From Ganoderma boninense (Eukaryota; Basidiomycota; Agaricomycetes; Polyporales; Polyporaceae): a DNA stretch of 64,000 nucleotides. The notes below the pieces were generated by a model. That model was not told where the DNA came from. It worked only from the letters and a program-made list of their open reading frames with translations, and searched no databases. This document shows, piece after piece, positions 1-10,816 of this stretch. The stretch covers positions 1,488,001-1,552,000 of the forward strand of contig CM035312.1 in assembly GCA_002900995.3 (NCBI GenBank). The letters run 5' to 3'. The translations under genes and the position numbers were made by a program. The first letter of the stretch is position 1, and each line of letters opens with the position of its first letter.

Positions 1-1444
1 TATTCCGTAATGTTTTGTCGGATTCAGGGTCCCCTCGACGGGAATCTCGGCCCTAAGATCGAAACATGGCCCCCGGTGGCGATCATGAAGCCATGCACTC
101 TTTCCATTGGCTATGCTTACCCGCAGCGAGGCCTTCACGCGCGAATGCGCTCCTCGGGAAGATGGTCCCTGTACTTAGCCTGCAGCAGTGGGATGGACGT
201 GCCGGCGAGTCGCGACCTTGAATGTGGGTCGGCTTTGCGTGGGCGAAGTCCGACTGGGGTCGCCCTCGATTGCCTCGAAGCCGCGGTAGCTGCGCCGCAC
301 GCGTGCGGGACGGCACTGGTACGGGGAGACCGGTCGGACCGCAGTCCCGCAGACTTTGTACTTGTCGGGAAAGGTCTCATCGATGGCCGCCATTCTCTGA
401 CAATGGCAGCTAGACAAACGCTGCTCGAGGAACGGCTTATCAGATTTGTTTGGATGGTTCCGTGAAGGGATGTGCTTACTTACACAACATCTCAGGTCCC
501 GGCGCCGGCATGGACAAGTGGATTGATGACGAGTCGAACACACAGGACACAGGATTGGACTCGCTGCTAGGATTGCCGCTGTGTGGTGTAGTAGGATCAA
601 CAAGCCCGTGTCCGCGGCTCGCTGCTTGAATGTACTCACATGGGAGTTTTGCAGCACAGAAATGAACGACGACCTCGCAACTAAGTGTCGTGGTGGATAT
701 ATCGGGAGACCAGGAAGAACAGTGGCTCGTCCGGCGGTGGACAAATGGATCCACAAATCGGGTAGGAGGCGACCGGTAACCGGCGTCCGATACAGTGAGT
801 GCGGAATGGAACACAAATTCATGATACTCCATCATATCAGGTGACAAAGTTCTAGTGGCGACAAATGAGATGGGGACGGTCTTATCAGCAAGCAGGTCTC
901 ATCCACTTACGGTCCAAGCAGAAAAATGTGCCTACTTGAAATCAATCATGATCAGTGCCAGATGGCATGCGGGCAGTGGCGGGATGGTTGGGTACGAAAT
1001 GTCGAATCCGGCTGCTACTGCAGATATTCTTTTTGCAGCAGTACTTGTATACGCTCAACAGGACCACACAGCAGCGGTGCTGGTAGAAGGAAAGAACGAG
1101 GGTTAGCTCCCTCTGCCGCAGTCGTAAACAAGTCGCCAGTGGGCGTGACAAGCCACAGCAGCCCTTGGGGTGGCACGTGGTCTCTGTCACAGGGAGTCAC
1201 GGTAAAGCAAAATTTTCTGGTGGCTGGTCTGGGCAGCCGCACTGTGCTTCAGACCACTACTTACGCTCGAATGATTCAGTCTCGAGAAACTTCTGCAGCG
1301 GCCCTCGTGGGGAATATTGTACCCGACTTTCCTGTACGATACTAGACGGCATCGGTATCGTCCACGGTCCTCTGCCAGAAGTTCGACTTGGAATGCTTTC
1401 GAGGTGGGCAAACAGATTAACTTGTTCCCCCGGTTATTTAACCA
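1..1444. other. intergenic or decayed DNA, no gene recognised
   Basis: Open frames of up to about 150 codons occur on both strands, but none has a recognisable domain, a convincing start with splice structure, or consistent codon preference. I see nothing definite in it. Confidence 0.5.
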
Positions 1445-2292
1445 TCATCCGCTCCCTAGTTTGCGGACGCGTGCCTTGGTCGTCTTCTTGGAGACACCTA
1501 ACGTGCTCTTCAGCCCGAGGCGGCTCTCCCAGGATGCGTCATGTCCGTGAGCGGTATCCTTCGTCTGCCCTCGGAATGCCTTTTCTTGAACCCGTTCTCC
1601 GCGGACGTGGTTCCGCGATACGCACAAGTGCCCGCATTCCGACAGCCTGGGTGTAGTATACCGATCGCTCCCGCACGGACGCTCGAAAGCTCTGAGAGCG
1701 GGGTAGAGGTTCCCGCTCTGCTCGAGGAGCCTCGTGTTCGTATTCTCTCCACTGGTGGGGACTCCCTCTCCCAGGCCAATATGTCGGTTTAAGGATTTTT
1801 TCTCGCTTCCGCATGCCCTCATCGAAGGGCCAGAACCTCAGTCTGCAGCCGCGCTCTTCGTGGTCTTTGACGGCCGGGGTGAGGTTCTTTCGCACGTTCA
1901 GCCCGGACATGTTTCGCCGGCGGCCACGTCCCCTTGTGTGGTCCATTTGTCCCCGCGGGCTTCCCCCGGTCGGACCGTCTGACACTCCAGCCACAGCACA
2001 TCCAGCCTATACCGCCGAACGCGTGTGGAACAGCGCAGTTGCGGCAAGTCCACACTTCCTCGATGTGACCCATCAAGTGCGCTTCTGTGAGGTGCTCAGG
2101 GCTTCCTGCGCGCCCATCATGGTATGTGGGCTGTGGGCAGGACATACACGGTGCATAAGAGGTACGTATGGTTATGCTTCGGTTGTGCAGCCGTAGATCG
2201 ACGCTTGACCGACCTGTGTTGCAGGTGCTGTCTGTTTTACGGCGTGAACGTGCACGAAAGCCCTTCAGTTGACTGCGCTCGCTGCTCGCCAT
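1445..2292 (-). pseudogene. probable relic of a basidiomycete C2H2 zinc-finger gene
   Basis: Two overlapping minus-strand frames carry pieces that resemble zinc-finger proteins. One frame has paired cysteines, then EHLTEAHLMGH, then WTCRNC and GGIGWMCCG. After a frame change comes NVRKNLTPAVKDHEERGC, which resembles a finger of the kind 'RKxNLxRHVKDHxERGC' with the expected cysteine pair and one histidine missing. The pieces lie in the expected order but in different frames, without clean splice joins. Seen: the motifs and the frame breaks. Inferred: a degenerate zinc-finger gene. It could also be an intact gene whose introns I failed to find, or chance similarity in GC-rich sequence. Confidence 0.25.
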
Positions 2293-2849
2293 CGCCGCTT
2301 CTCGTCATCGTCAGGTTCGCAGACGCGGCAATTCGCACGGGGCTCACAAGACCCAGGTACCCCGATCCGGAAGCCGATCAGCTGGTTCGGCTCGCGCACC
2401 AGCGAGCGTTTCTTGTTCCGTGCAACTCAGCAGCACTTGGCCCGGGTCCATCCTCGTCCACCTCTCGGACTCTTCCTGTGAACGCATAGCCTTCGGGAGA
2501 GCGGCCACTTCAAACCCCGCCTCTTATCGACTGGCCAAGTCCCCGTATACTACTCCAGATTCTCAGCTGGCGCCGTTCCGATAGTGGCCCATTCTATCGG
2601 TAACAATATCCCAGGCCGGGTGCCCTCGATGGTTTCGATTCGGAACGACTGCTTCGGCGGCTACAGAGATCCCGATGCGAGCGCCTCATGGGTGGGTGTC
2701 GAACATGTCCTTTCCGTCCAGCCTGTAGCATGGTCTGGCCAGCACGCGCTGTGCGCTAGGCGATCGGTTCCTGCCAGCCTTATTATCCCGCCTTCCCTCT
2801 CTCCACCCCTCGCCTCCCGCGCCCGCGCTGGTCTCGTCCACCGCTGATC
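2293..2849 (+). other. upstream region of RING gene 1
   Basis: About 560 nt with no coding signal. The last 60 nt before the start codon are strongly pyrimidine-rich (C/T runs around 2780-2815), as is common just upstream of fungal start codons. No clear TATA box is seen. Confidence 0.4.
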
Positions 2850-5185
2850 ATGCTCGTACTCCATCCCAACTCTCGATGCGACGTTTGTCTTGAAGGCTAC
2901 CATGGGCCCCGCGACCCCATCGCCATCTCCTGTGGGCACATATTCTGCCGATGGTGTGTCTCCTTTGTCACCCTTAGGCTACGGTGCCCGTCACTGACAG
3001 TCATCGTTTCTCCTCTCCCTCTGCGGACCCCGTTAGGTGCCTGCCATCTCTGCCAAAGTCGGTCTGCCCTTTGTGCAGACAGAGCTTTGACCGCGATGAC
3101 GTGAGGAAGCTCCATGTCGACAAGTCGGCGGTCCCTCCATACACCCCTGCGATGACCTCACTTGACCTCGACACTCCCGCTCACACCGCCAGCCGCCTTC
3201 AGTCTGCCATCACGCGCGTCACCCTGGAGGGCGCGCCGCGGCCGGAACTCGAAGGGCTTCTGCAAGATTGCCACGATTGGCTGGACGAGCAACCTCAGGA
3301 TCAGGTGCGTGGCTTTCATACACGCCTCTCGGACATTCAAACCAACCCCCATGCAGTTCAAGGATCTGCGTGCGGCACGCTACCTTTTGTACCACAACTC
3401 TCGGTATCAGGCCAAGATCCAGAAGCGGGACGCGCGCATCGCGGACGTCGAGCACGATTGCTCAGTTCTCAAGCTGGAGTTGGAGAAAGAACGGGAAGAG
3501 ATTGCGAAGCTGGAGAAGGAGCTCGCCGAGGAACAGGACATTGCGACCAAACTCCACGATGAGCTGCATCTTGCCACGACCAAGTGCGGCGATCTGGAGA
3601 AGATGCTCGATGAGGAGCGGACAATCGCATCTGCAAAGTATACGGACCTCGAATGCACCGCGTTCGAGGAGCGTGATCGATTCGCCCTCTTGGAGAAGGA
3701 GCTGGAGGAGGATAAGGCACGACTGAAGGCCGAATGCGAAGAGTGGAGGACGTAAGTGGCACATTCTCACAGCGTAGCATCGGCGCTCATGCTGATTACG
3801 TCGTCCTGCAGTAAAGTACGTCAAGATATTCCCTTGCTTTCTCGCATCAGGTTTCCTCAATTGTTCCATCCTAGCTCGACGGAATCTCGACCGAGTGTCG
3901 TCGTCTTACTGACGAGCTGGAGAAGGCCAAACTCACTCCGCCGACGTCCCGTGCAAGCGAGCCCCGTTACTATTATCTTCATGATCAGAAGGGGTCGAAG
4001 GCCGAACCGGTCGCCGTTCTCAAGGATGATGGTAGGGATCATGGCAACGCTGTGAAGGTGCAAGTTGTCGGCACCGACAACATGTTTACGCTTTCACCCA
4101 TCCCAGCCTGCAAGCCCATCCCGGAGTTGCCGTCCAACATGATGGCATTCCTCCCCTTGTCGGACGACGCCGAGGATGCTAGTGATGATGACAGGGTTCG
4201 CCCGGGCCCACCCATCTCCTCCGCGTCACGCTCTATCCCCATCAAGTCTAGATCGGATTCTCATCGCCCACGGAGCAACTCGTCCTTGCTATCGCGACCG
4301 GAGTCTGATGCGATGTCCATCTCAGCACCCCGGAGTACCCTCGACGTTCACATGGCCAGCGTCTCGGCGTCTCCCAGCGGTTCTAGCATGAACTCCGGCC
4401 TTCGCCCCACACTTGAGTACACCTCTGGTTCGTTCGGAGGCAACGTCGGCGAGAACATGCTAGGCCTACGGGCAGACCCGTCGCGCGTATCGCCGTCTCC
4501 CACTGATTCCGATTTGAAGGAGCGACAGGAGAGAAAGCAGCGTTTGGCAACGCTGGATAGGCTTCTCGACCGCGGTACGCCCCAGCCACCCCACTCGGTC
4601 ATGTCTCCAAGGAAGAACTCGGTCTCCGATGGCGCCGATCGCCCTCTTCCTGCTAACCCGAGAGCGTCTCGTACGCCCTCGCCGGTGTCCAGTGCCTCTC
4701 AGTCGTATTCGTCGTCAACCATGGAGAAGGAGGTCCCCGCTGCGCCCCTATACCGACCCCAACTCCTCGGACCCGTCTCGTCTGCGAGTTCGGCAGCGGC
4801 CGAGCGCGAGCGCGCGCGCGCATCCTCGGTTTCGCAGAACCCTCCCCCAGTAATTCCTCCTCCGCCTTCTTCTCTGTCTTCACAATACCCTCCGAGCACG
4901 ACTCACATTTCTCACCTCACTGCGACACGCGATCGAGACGCGGGTACTCCCGTGTATCCTTTCTACGGTCCCCAGCCCCAACCTCAGCCAACGCCCTCGC
5001 CGCTGCAGTCGCGGCCACCACACTCGCGCAGGCAGTCCAACGATGTCCATCCCTCGATGTCCGGCAACCTTGGAAGCTTGTCAAGGGGCAGGTCCATTAA
5101 CCTCGGTATCGTTCAGCCAACAAGCTACGCATCCGGTCTGACACGAAGCATCCGCGCGATGCAGGAGCCTCCCCGCGTCTCATAA
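2850..5185 (+). CDS. RING-finger / coiled-coil protein with low-complexity tail (RING paralogue 1)
   Basis: Predicted protein of 693 residues, joined from 2850-2953, 3037-3304, 3357-3751, a 4-nt microexon 3812-3815 and 3875-5185. All phases close with GT..AG introns. The N-terminus is a C3HC4 RING with the ligand series C10, C13, C28, H30, C33, C36, C45, C48, which suggests an E3 ubiquitin ligase or a RING scaffold. Residues about 125-255 form a Glu/Lys/Leu-rich coiled coil (LEKEREEIAKLEKELAEE). The rest is Ser/Pro-rich and probably disordered, with PPPVIPPPPSS and many SP/TP sites. RING gene 2 and RING gene 3 share the same CDVC at residues 10-13 and the same plan. The substrate and cellular role are unknown. 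The odd point is the microexon, without which the two flanking exons are out of frame. Confidence 0.88.
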
Positions 5186-8018
5186 TCCTTCTATCTTGCG
5201 TTCCCGAGAGCTTATACTCTTATTGGACGAGGGGTGTCAAAGCCTCGTGCCCATGGTGCGCGCGTGCTGTCCTTGGATGGTTCGCGTGCGTCTGCAAAGA
5301 TGGTTCTAGCAATCGCTAGACGGGCACGGTGGTTTCGGAGACCTTCATGCTCGTTAACTTATTTCCAACTCTTCCTCTCCTGCTCAGCTTCACCCCCCAT
5401 TGTGTTATCTTTGTGTGGAAGTCCGGTTTCTGGTGCGGAAGGTGGGCACTCGCGAAGACGACGCTTGCGTCGCCACCCTCCCGTCCCCCGTCATGGTCCC
5501 CCTCCCCCCTCCTTCCTTCCCACCTGCTGTTTCTCATCTGTATAGCCGAGGTACGAGCCAGCGAAGTACTGATGCTCCCCATCTCACGAACCGCGCAAAC
5601 CGTTGACGGGGTCCCGCGGTTTCAACGTATACTATCTATACGCCTATGCGCTCCCTCTGCTCTGCTGTCCAGGTCCCTTTCTGGTCTCCCCCCTGTCCGC
5701 CCTACGCCCCATCGTTTCGGCGTCCTTCTCCTCGTACTCAGCAACCCCTTCCATCCCCCCCCTTCCATCACCCCGACCGACGTCATCCCCATTCCCACCC
5801 ATTCACCCCGCCTCCCGTAATTCGCCCATTTCAAGCATTCAGACGTTTCTTCGACCTTTCGACGCATCCCACGTACGTCTCTAGCCCTCTCCGCTCCGCG
5901 CATGCATGCCGTCTCAGCCTCGGCTTGAACACTTCCGTCGTGCTGCCTGTACCTGTACCCACAGCCAATGTACTCTATGTCCCATCAACCTCGTCCGCTG
6001 TCCCCGCCTCGGGCTACGTCCCTGTCCCGTCCCCAGCATTTTGTACATTCCGTGTGCCTGTTGTACCTCGCAACCTGTCGAGACCTGCTCGCATCCGTAA
6101 TACTACCATATACACCGCATCTCCCCGAGCACCTCATTTCGTTCGTTCAGTTCGTGCCTGTCGAAAGAGGCCGCAGCGTCCGATAGAACCCAGCAACTGA
6201 TTCCCCGCAACGCAACGTCCGCCGTCGGAGGGGAGGCACTATCAGAGTTGCGGTCCCGCGCGCGCTGGGTAAGCTCGCTGACACGCGCTCCGTGCGCAAT
6301 GTGCATGGGATCCCGGACCCGGCGAATGGGCGAGTCGAACTCTGAAGCTTCTTCTGCCGCGAACCCGGCGCAAATATCGCACTCAGCACTGCACGCGCAC
6401 CCTCCCGCGCACGCATGCCCGCCCGGGCCCCCATGGCCAGCCTACTGTATGTGTATGTATGCCTGCACTGTGCAGTGAGTCAGCTTGCACTGCAATAGGC
6501 CACCGACGATTCGCCCACGCGGCCCGGGGAGTCGGCGAGGATCGTGCATTAAGGAACTCGAGAAAAAGCTTTATCCTCGCCTGCCCCGCGCCACGAGGCG
6601 TAGGGGTCGGGGGGCGTGCTTCTGCATCCTGAACACTGGGTCCTAACTCTTGGCTACTGGAGGCTAGGAGGCCGCCGCGGGATGCGCCTGCCAGAGGCGA
6701 CCCTGAGCCGCGAGCCTGTTCTCCTTCCCGTCAGGGAGGGACGCATTCAGGGCGGCGGACTGCAATTTTGCATGGCGATCCGTTCCGTGTGTGCGCTGAC
6801 ATCCGAAGTGAAGCACCCGGCTTCAATACTCGGTTTTCCGACCTCGGGGGGGGCCTATTGGCACCAAAGCCCCCGCGCGACGAGCCATCGCGAGAAGGGC
6901 TGCCGATACAGGCGTCAGGCTGGAGACAAGCGTTCGCCGCGTCTCCGAGCTGGCGAACTCGGAAGAAGCCATGCCAATTGCATCCAGCATGAGCACCGGC
7001 GCTGGCACTGGGGCACTTGCCGCGTCGAAAGGAAGGTGTCACCAGCCAGCAGCCACCAGGAGTGTGGCCAGGAAAAAACGCGGCCGACGTCGATGAATGG
7101 CCTTCTGCGCGGAGGCCGCGCTTTCCAGAGCGTCCAATGTGGACGTGGCGCTGGTGTGGGCCATCATGGGTGTCGAGGTGCTTGCGTGGTGGGATAGGAT
7201 CGCGCTGTGTCAGTGATGCCCAGATCGCCGGACCTCAAGTCCTGGGATATGGCCCTCCGGCGAACCAGATATGACGAGCGAAGGAGGACGGGAAGAGCGG
7301 GGGAATGGGAATGGGGAAGACTAGAAGGGATTGGCGCCATACAGGTCGTAGCGTGCATGAGGATTTCATTTGTCGAAATAGTCTCTGGTATGTCAGAAAC
7401 GGGGTTGGAAAATAGTGCCCCGACCCCGGGGCGACGGAACGCAATGGTTGCGCCAGCAAGAACACTGACCCTTCAACGTGTCACTATTCATGGAGAAGAG
7501 AACTGAAGATGGGACACTGGTGTTCCGGAAGTCGGGAGAAAACCGAACCACAACGGGAGCAGGGAAAAGTCCCAGTCCCTGCGCCGCAGTGAGAGTGGAT
7601 CTTCTGAGAGGAGCGGGGATGCTGTCTGTCGGCCGCCTAGACGAACTTGGAGACCCCGAGGATTCAGCCGTGCGGTGTATAGCAGGAGGACATACCGGTG
7701 GCTGGGTAGCTGGTACACTCGCACCCTGTTGACGGTTGCGTCTCCAACCTCGGCGAACTAGTGATCGGGTCACAGATCACAGGAATGCGAAAACCATGCG
7801 TGCGCGCGAATAAGATAGATAGCATGCGAAGCTCCTGCGAGCGACTGTTTTGATACAACGGACAAGTCGTATCAGGGGTCCCCCACAAAAGAAGCTGGGG
7901 GTATATATTAACACGCTGGGGCGAGGCCGATCCTCCTGTCCGTGAACACTCGTGAACCCGACTCGATCCAACAACCAAGAGTGCGCCATATAGCAAACGC
8001 CGACCATCTTCGAACCAA
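5186..8018. other. gene-poor stretch between RING gene 1 and Sec61 beta
   Basis: About 2.8 kb without a recognisable gene. The part from about 5350 to 6130 is heavily C/T-rich on the plus strand, which creates long but unconvincing Pro/Ser frames. Around 6960-7200 there is a short hydrophobic plus-strand stretch (VDVALVWAIMGVEVLAWWD) that may be a gene remnant, but no start, stop or splice frame supports it. The part next to 8018 is the 3' flank of the Sec61 beta gene. Confidence 0.45.
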
Positions 8019-8452
8019 CTACTTGGTGAAGGCACGGATGATCTTGGCGGAGATGTGCAGGAAGAAAATGGAGGCAATGAAGGACAGGGAAAGGACAAGG
8101 ACGATGAAAGGGTCACTGGATAACGCCGGGGCAATCGTTGAGCACAACGCCAAATGGAAGGATAGGGAATAAGAAGGGAGGAAGACGATTGTGGGACGGG
8201 ACGTACACTCGGAGCCCTGGTGAGTCGTCGGTGTAGAGCTTGAGCATAGTGTTCGAGGAGCCGCCAGCACCCGCTGCGCGTGTTGAGTTGGGTTTCGACG
8301 CTTGCGAACCAGTCGCTCTCCGCCTGTTCATGCGCAAACACGGTGAGCGAAGAGGATAAGAACAGACCAATGTCGAAAGTTGCGCACCGAATCTGGGCGC
8401 CAGGAGGCTTCGCAACGGTGCTGGAACGAGCGGAATCGGAGTCGGACTGCAT
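8019..8452 (-). CDS. SBH1: Sec61 translocon subunit beta
   Basis: A 92-residue protein from three exons on the minus strand (8388-8452, 8207-8323, 8019-8115), with all phases closing. The start is a hydrophilic Ser-rich stretch (SDSDSARSSTV), followed by a Gly/Ala/Ser linker (TRAAGAGGSSNTMLKLYTDD). That linker is the diagnostic Sec61 beta signature just before the membrane span. A single C-terminal hydrophobic segment (DPFIVLVLSLSFIASIFFL) follows, ending HISAKIIRAFTK at the stop. The protein is therefore a tail-anchored ER membrane protein. In the family it is the small, non-essential subunit of the protein-conducting channel and contacts the ribosome and signal peptidase. Length and layout are typical. 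An ATG 16 nt upstream (8468) is out of frame unless spliced, so I use the inner ATG. Confidence 0.92.
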
Positions 8453-8751
8453 TGCACACAAGACATGAGTGTTATTTGCACGGAATGGAGGCCAGTGGAC
8501 AACGTACCATGATGGAGGTGAGTGTGGAGGTGGACGTGTGCTGGCAACTCCAGCTCAGCGCATCCGCGACTGTACACGCACGGCCACGTGGAACCCAGAG
8601 TCGGCTGCGTCACAAGGCGTGTCACGTTTTCCTAAGGAGCGTGACACTGACGTAACGCCACGGACTCCGCGCCGCCTGCGCAGCGTTCTCACACAGTCTT
8701 CAGCCTCTTCCTCTACCCTACCGTTTCCGTAAGGTCCTCACTGGTCCAGCC
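8453..8751. promoter_or_regulatory. divergent intergenic region, Sec61 beta / longin SNARE
   Basis: The two start codons are divergent and 299 nt apart, so this segment must hold both promoters. It has a C/T-rich tract (about 8698-8740) immediately before the SNARE start. No clear TATA box was found for either gene. Confidence 0.4.
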
Positions 8752-10007
8752 ATGTCTCTAGTGAGTGTTTCTCTCCTTGGGGCTGTTCATATGAGTTGTT
8801 CAAACCGCGTCACAGATTCATGCTCTTGTAGCGAGAGGGTCCACCATCTTAGCGGAGCACCAGGGCGGTCAGAGGGACTTTTCCCAAGGTGAGTTGCACG
8901 TCAGAACGCGCGCAAAGCGTAGGTCTCCAAAGGCCAGAATTATTATTCCCGCTATATGGTTGCACTCCGCCACGGAGTCGATCTTCACATTCGGGAGTTT
9001 CAAGGCACACGGAGCAAGGCACTGGTCCTCCGTTCTTGTTGAACGTGGACTTGTCCCACTCCCGTGCAGCTGCCCTCTGCCCTCTTATCAAAACATAAAG
9101 TACTCTTGATTTTTTATGATGTGATGAAGTTTTGTGGTTGCAGTTTATCCGTCACTTTCATCCCCATGCTCTTCCTAAGTGTTAGACCAACCGCAATCTA
9201 TGTCCTTTTGCGACTGCACTTCGAAGCCTCCCGTCCTAACAGACAGCGGTCAATGCGGTGATACGAAGCGTTGATCACGTTGTATGTTGTAAGAGGCGTT
9301 GTCCCACTTCCTGACTTCACAGCTGTGAACGTAAGAACAATGTAGAATCGTCCTCCTGTCTGTCCCGTCCCTTTGCAACATTCCGTCTGACGCTATGTTT
9401 CAGCGACGCAGACAATTTTGTCGAAGATCCCCCCGAACAATAGCAAGCTTACATATGTCTGGGAGCAGTATCTATTTCACTATGTGTCGGAGGGCGGATT
9501 CACCTACCTCGTAATGGCAGACGATGCCGCGGGACGGTAAGTGACGTTCCTCTCCCCATTTTGCACTCAGCCTGATCTGTTCGCAGACGAATGCCGTTCA
9601 CCTTCCTTGCCGAACTACAACAGAAGTTTACATCTTACCCCTCAGCGTCCTCCTCATCGCTGTCAGACCCGCCAGCATACTCTTTGCAGGGCTCGTTTGG
9701 CCCTATCATCGCCCAACTCATGACAGAATACAACACGAACCCTCCAACGGACGAACTGACCCGTGCGCAGACCGAGCTTGCCCAAGTCAAAGACATCATG
9801 GTTCAGAACGTCGAGCAGATCTTGTCGCGAGGAGAGCGCATTGAGCTGTTGGTCGACAAGACGGATACCATGGCTAGCCAGGCGACTGCGTTTAGGCGGG
9901 GCGCCAGGACTGTGCGCCGCAGCATGTGGTGGAAGAACACGCGCATTTTGGCATTAAGCATTGTCGTTGGCTTGGTATGTATCATGATCTTCGTATCGTG
10001 GAATTGA
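8752..10007 (+). CDS. VAMP7/Nyv1-type longin R-SNARE
   Basis: A 211-residue tail-anchored SNARE from four exons (8752-8760, 8816-8888, 9404-9536, 9587-10007), all in phase. Exon 1 is only 9 nt (Met-Ser-Leu). Residues 1 to about 115 form a longin domain (LTYVWEQYLFHYVSEGGFTY). The R-SNARE motif follows with the zero-layer arginine in QILSRGERIELLVDKTD. The protein ends with WWKNTR and a C-terminal membrane span (ILALSIVVGLVCIMIFV). Known for the family: VAMP7/Nyv1 proteins drive fusion with vacuoles or late endosomes, and the longin domain regulates SNARE pairing. Assignment to the VAMP7 group rather than Ykt6 rests on the transmembrane anchor, because Ykt6 ends in a lipidated CAAX box. Intron 2 is 515 nt, about ten times the usual size here. 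Confidence 0.92.
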
Positions 10008-10816
10008 GCTCGTGGCTTATCATCCATCTCGGGCTCATTAGGTGCTTCTCTGGGTGGTTGCTGCCCAGTTTTGCGGCGCGGGCCTGAATCAATGTGGGGC
10101 GAAGTAGCGAGGCTGACACGCAGGACCATGTTCAGCCTGTGATACTTCGACAAGAGGGGAAGTATATATTGTTATGTCGTCGCGAGTTCCATGTCCCACT
10201 TTCGTCTCCCCTGGACCCTAGCTCTCCGTATCCTTTCCAACGCCTCTTGTTCTTACGCTGTATGCTATCTGGTCCTTCCCCTCTAGCCCATGCCACGTGT
10301 ATTCTACCTAGTCTATCGATCACAGTCAATCTCCTCGGCCAATTCCACCGATTGGTGGAGCCAGGCGCCACAACGCACGACAATCCGGATAGGCTATGCT
10401 CTATGACGACTCTGCGAAGAAGCGGCTTCTGCGCACATCTTGTTCCTCATAAATAAGTTTTGTTCCTGTCTGGCCTGTTTCTGAACCTCGTGGATCTGGC
10501 ACAGAGTTGATTTCATGTCCTGAGCGGACTTGTCACTTGGGTGCGAGGGTAAACGGACGGGCGGAGCGCCGGCGGCCGCGGGGCGCTGTGACACCTTCCG
10601 CATATGGGTGGCAGTGTTGTCCTGGTTTGATGGCTGGGCTCACAAGCCTGAGAGACGCGGCAGCGCAATTTCTCTCCACCTCTTCCTCTCCCTCCACACC
10701 CTCTCGGCTGCTTTTCGTCCCTGTCTGCCCTTCTCTCTCCAAAACCGTCTGATACCCGACGCATACAACCACCCACACCAGCAGACAGGGCCGAACTGGG
10801 CTACAAGAGGGCTACC
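10008..10816. other. intergenic: SNARE 3' flank and RING gene 2 promoter
   Basis: No gene recognised. A C/T-rich tract at about 10667-10745 (CTCTCC repeats) precedes the RING gene 2 start and resembles the tracts upstream of the other RING genes. Confidence 0.4.

Noticed and set aside
5646..6200. 184-codon Pro/Ser-rich open frame on the plus strand
   Set aside because: The open frame results from a C/T-rich tract; it lacks domain, start context and codon preference.
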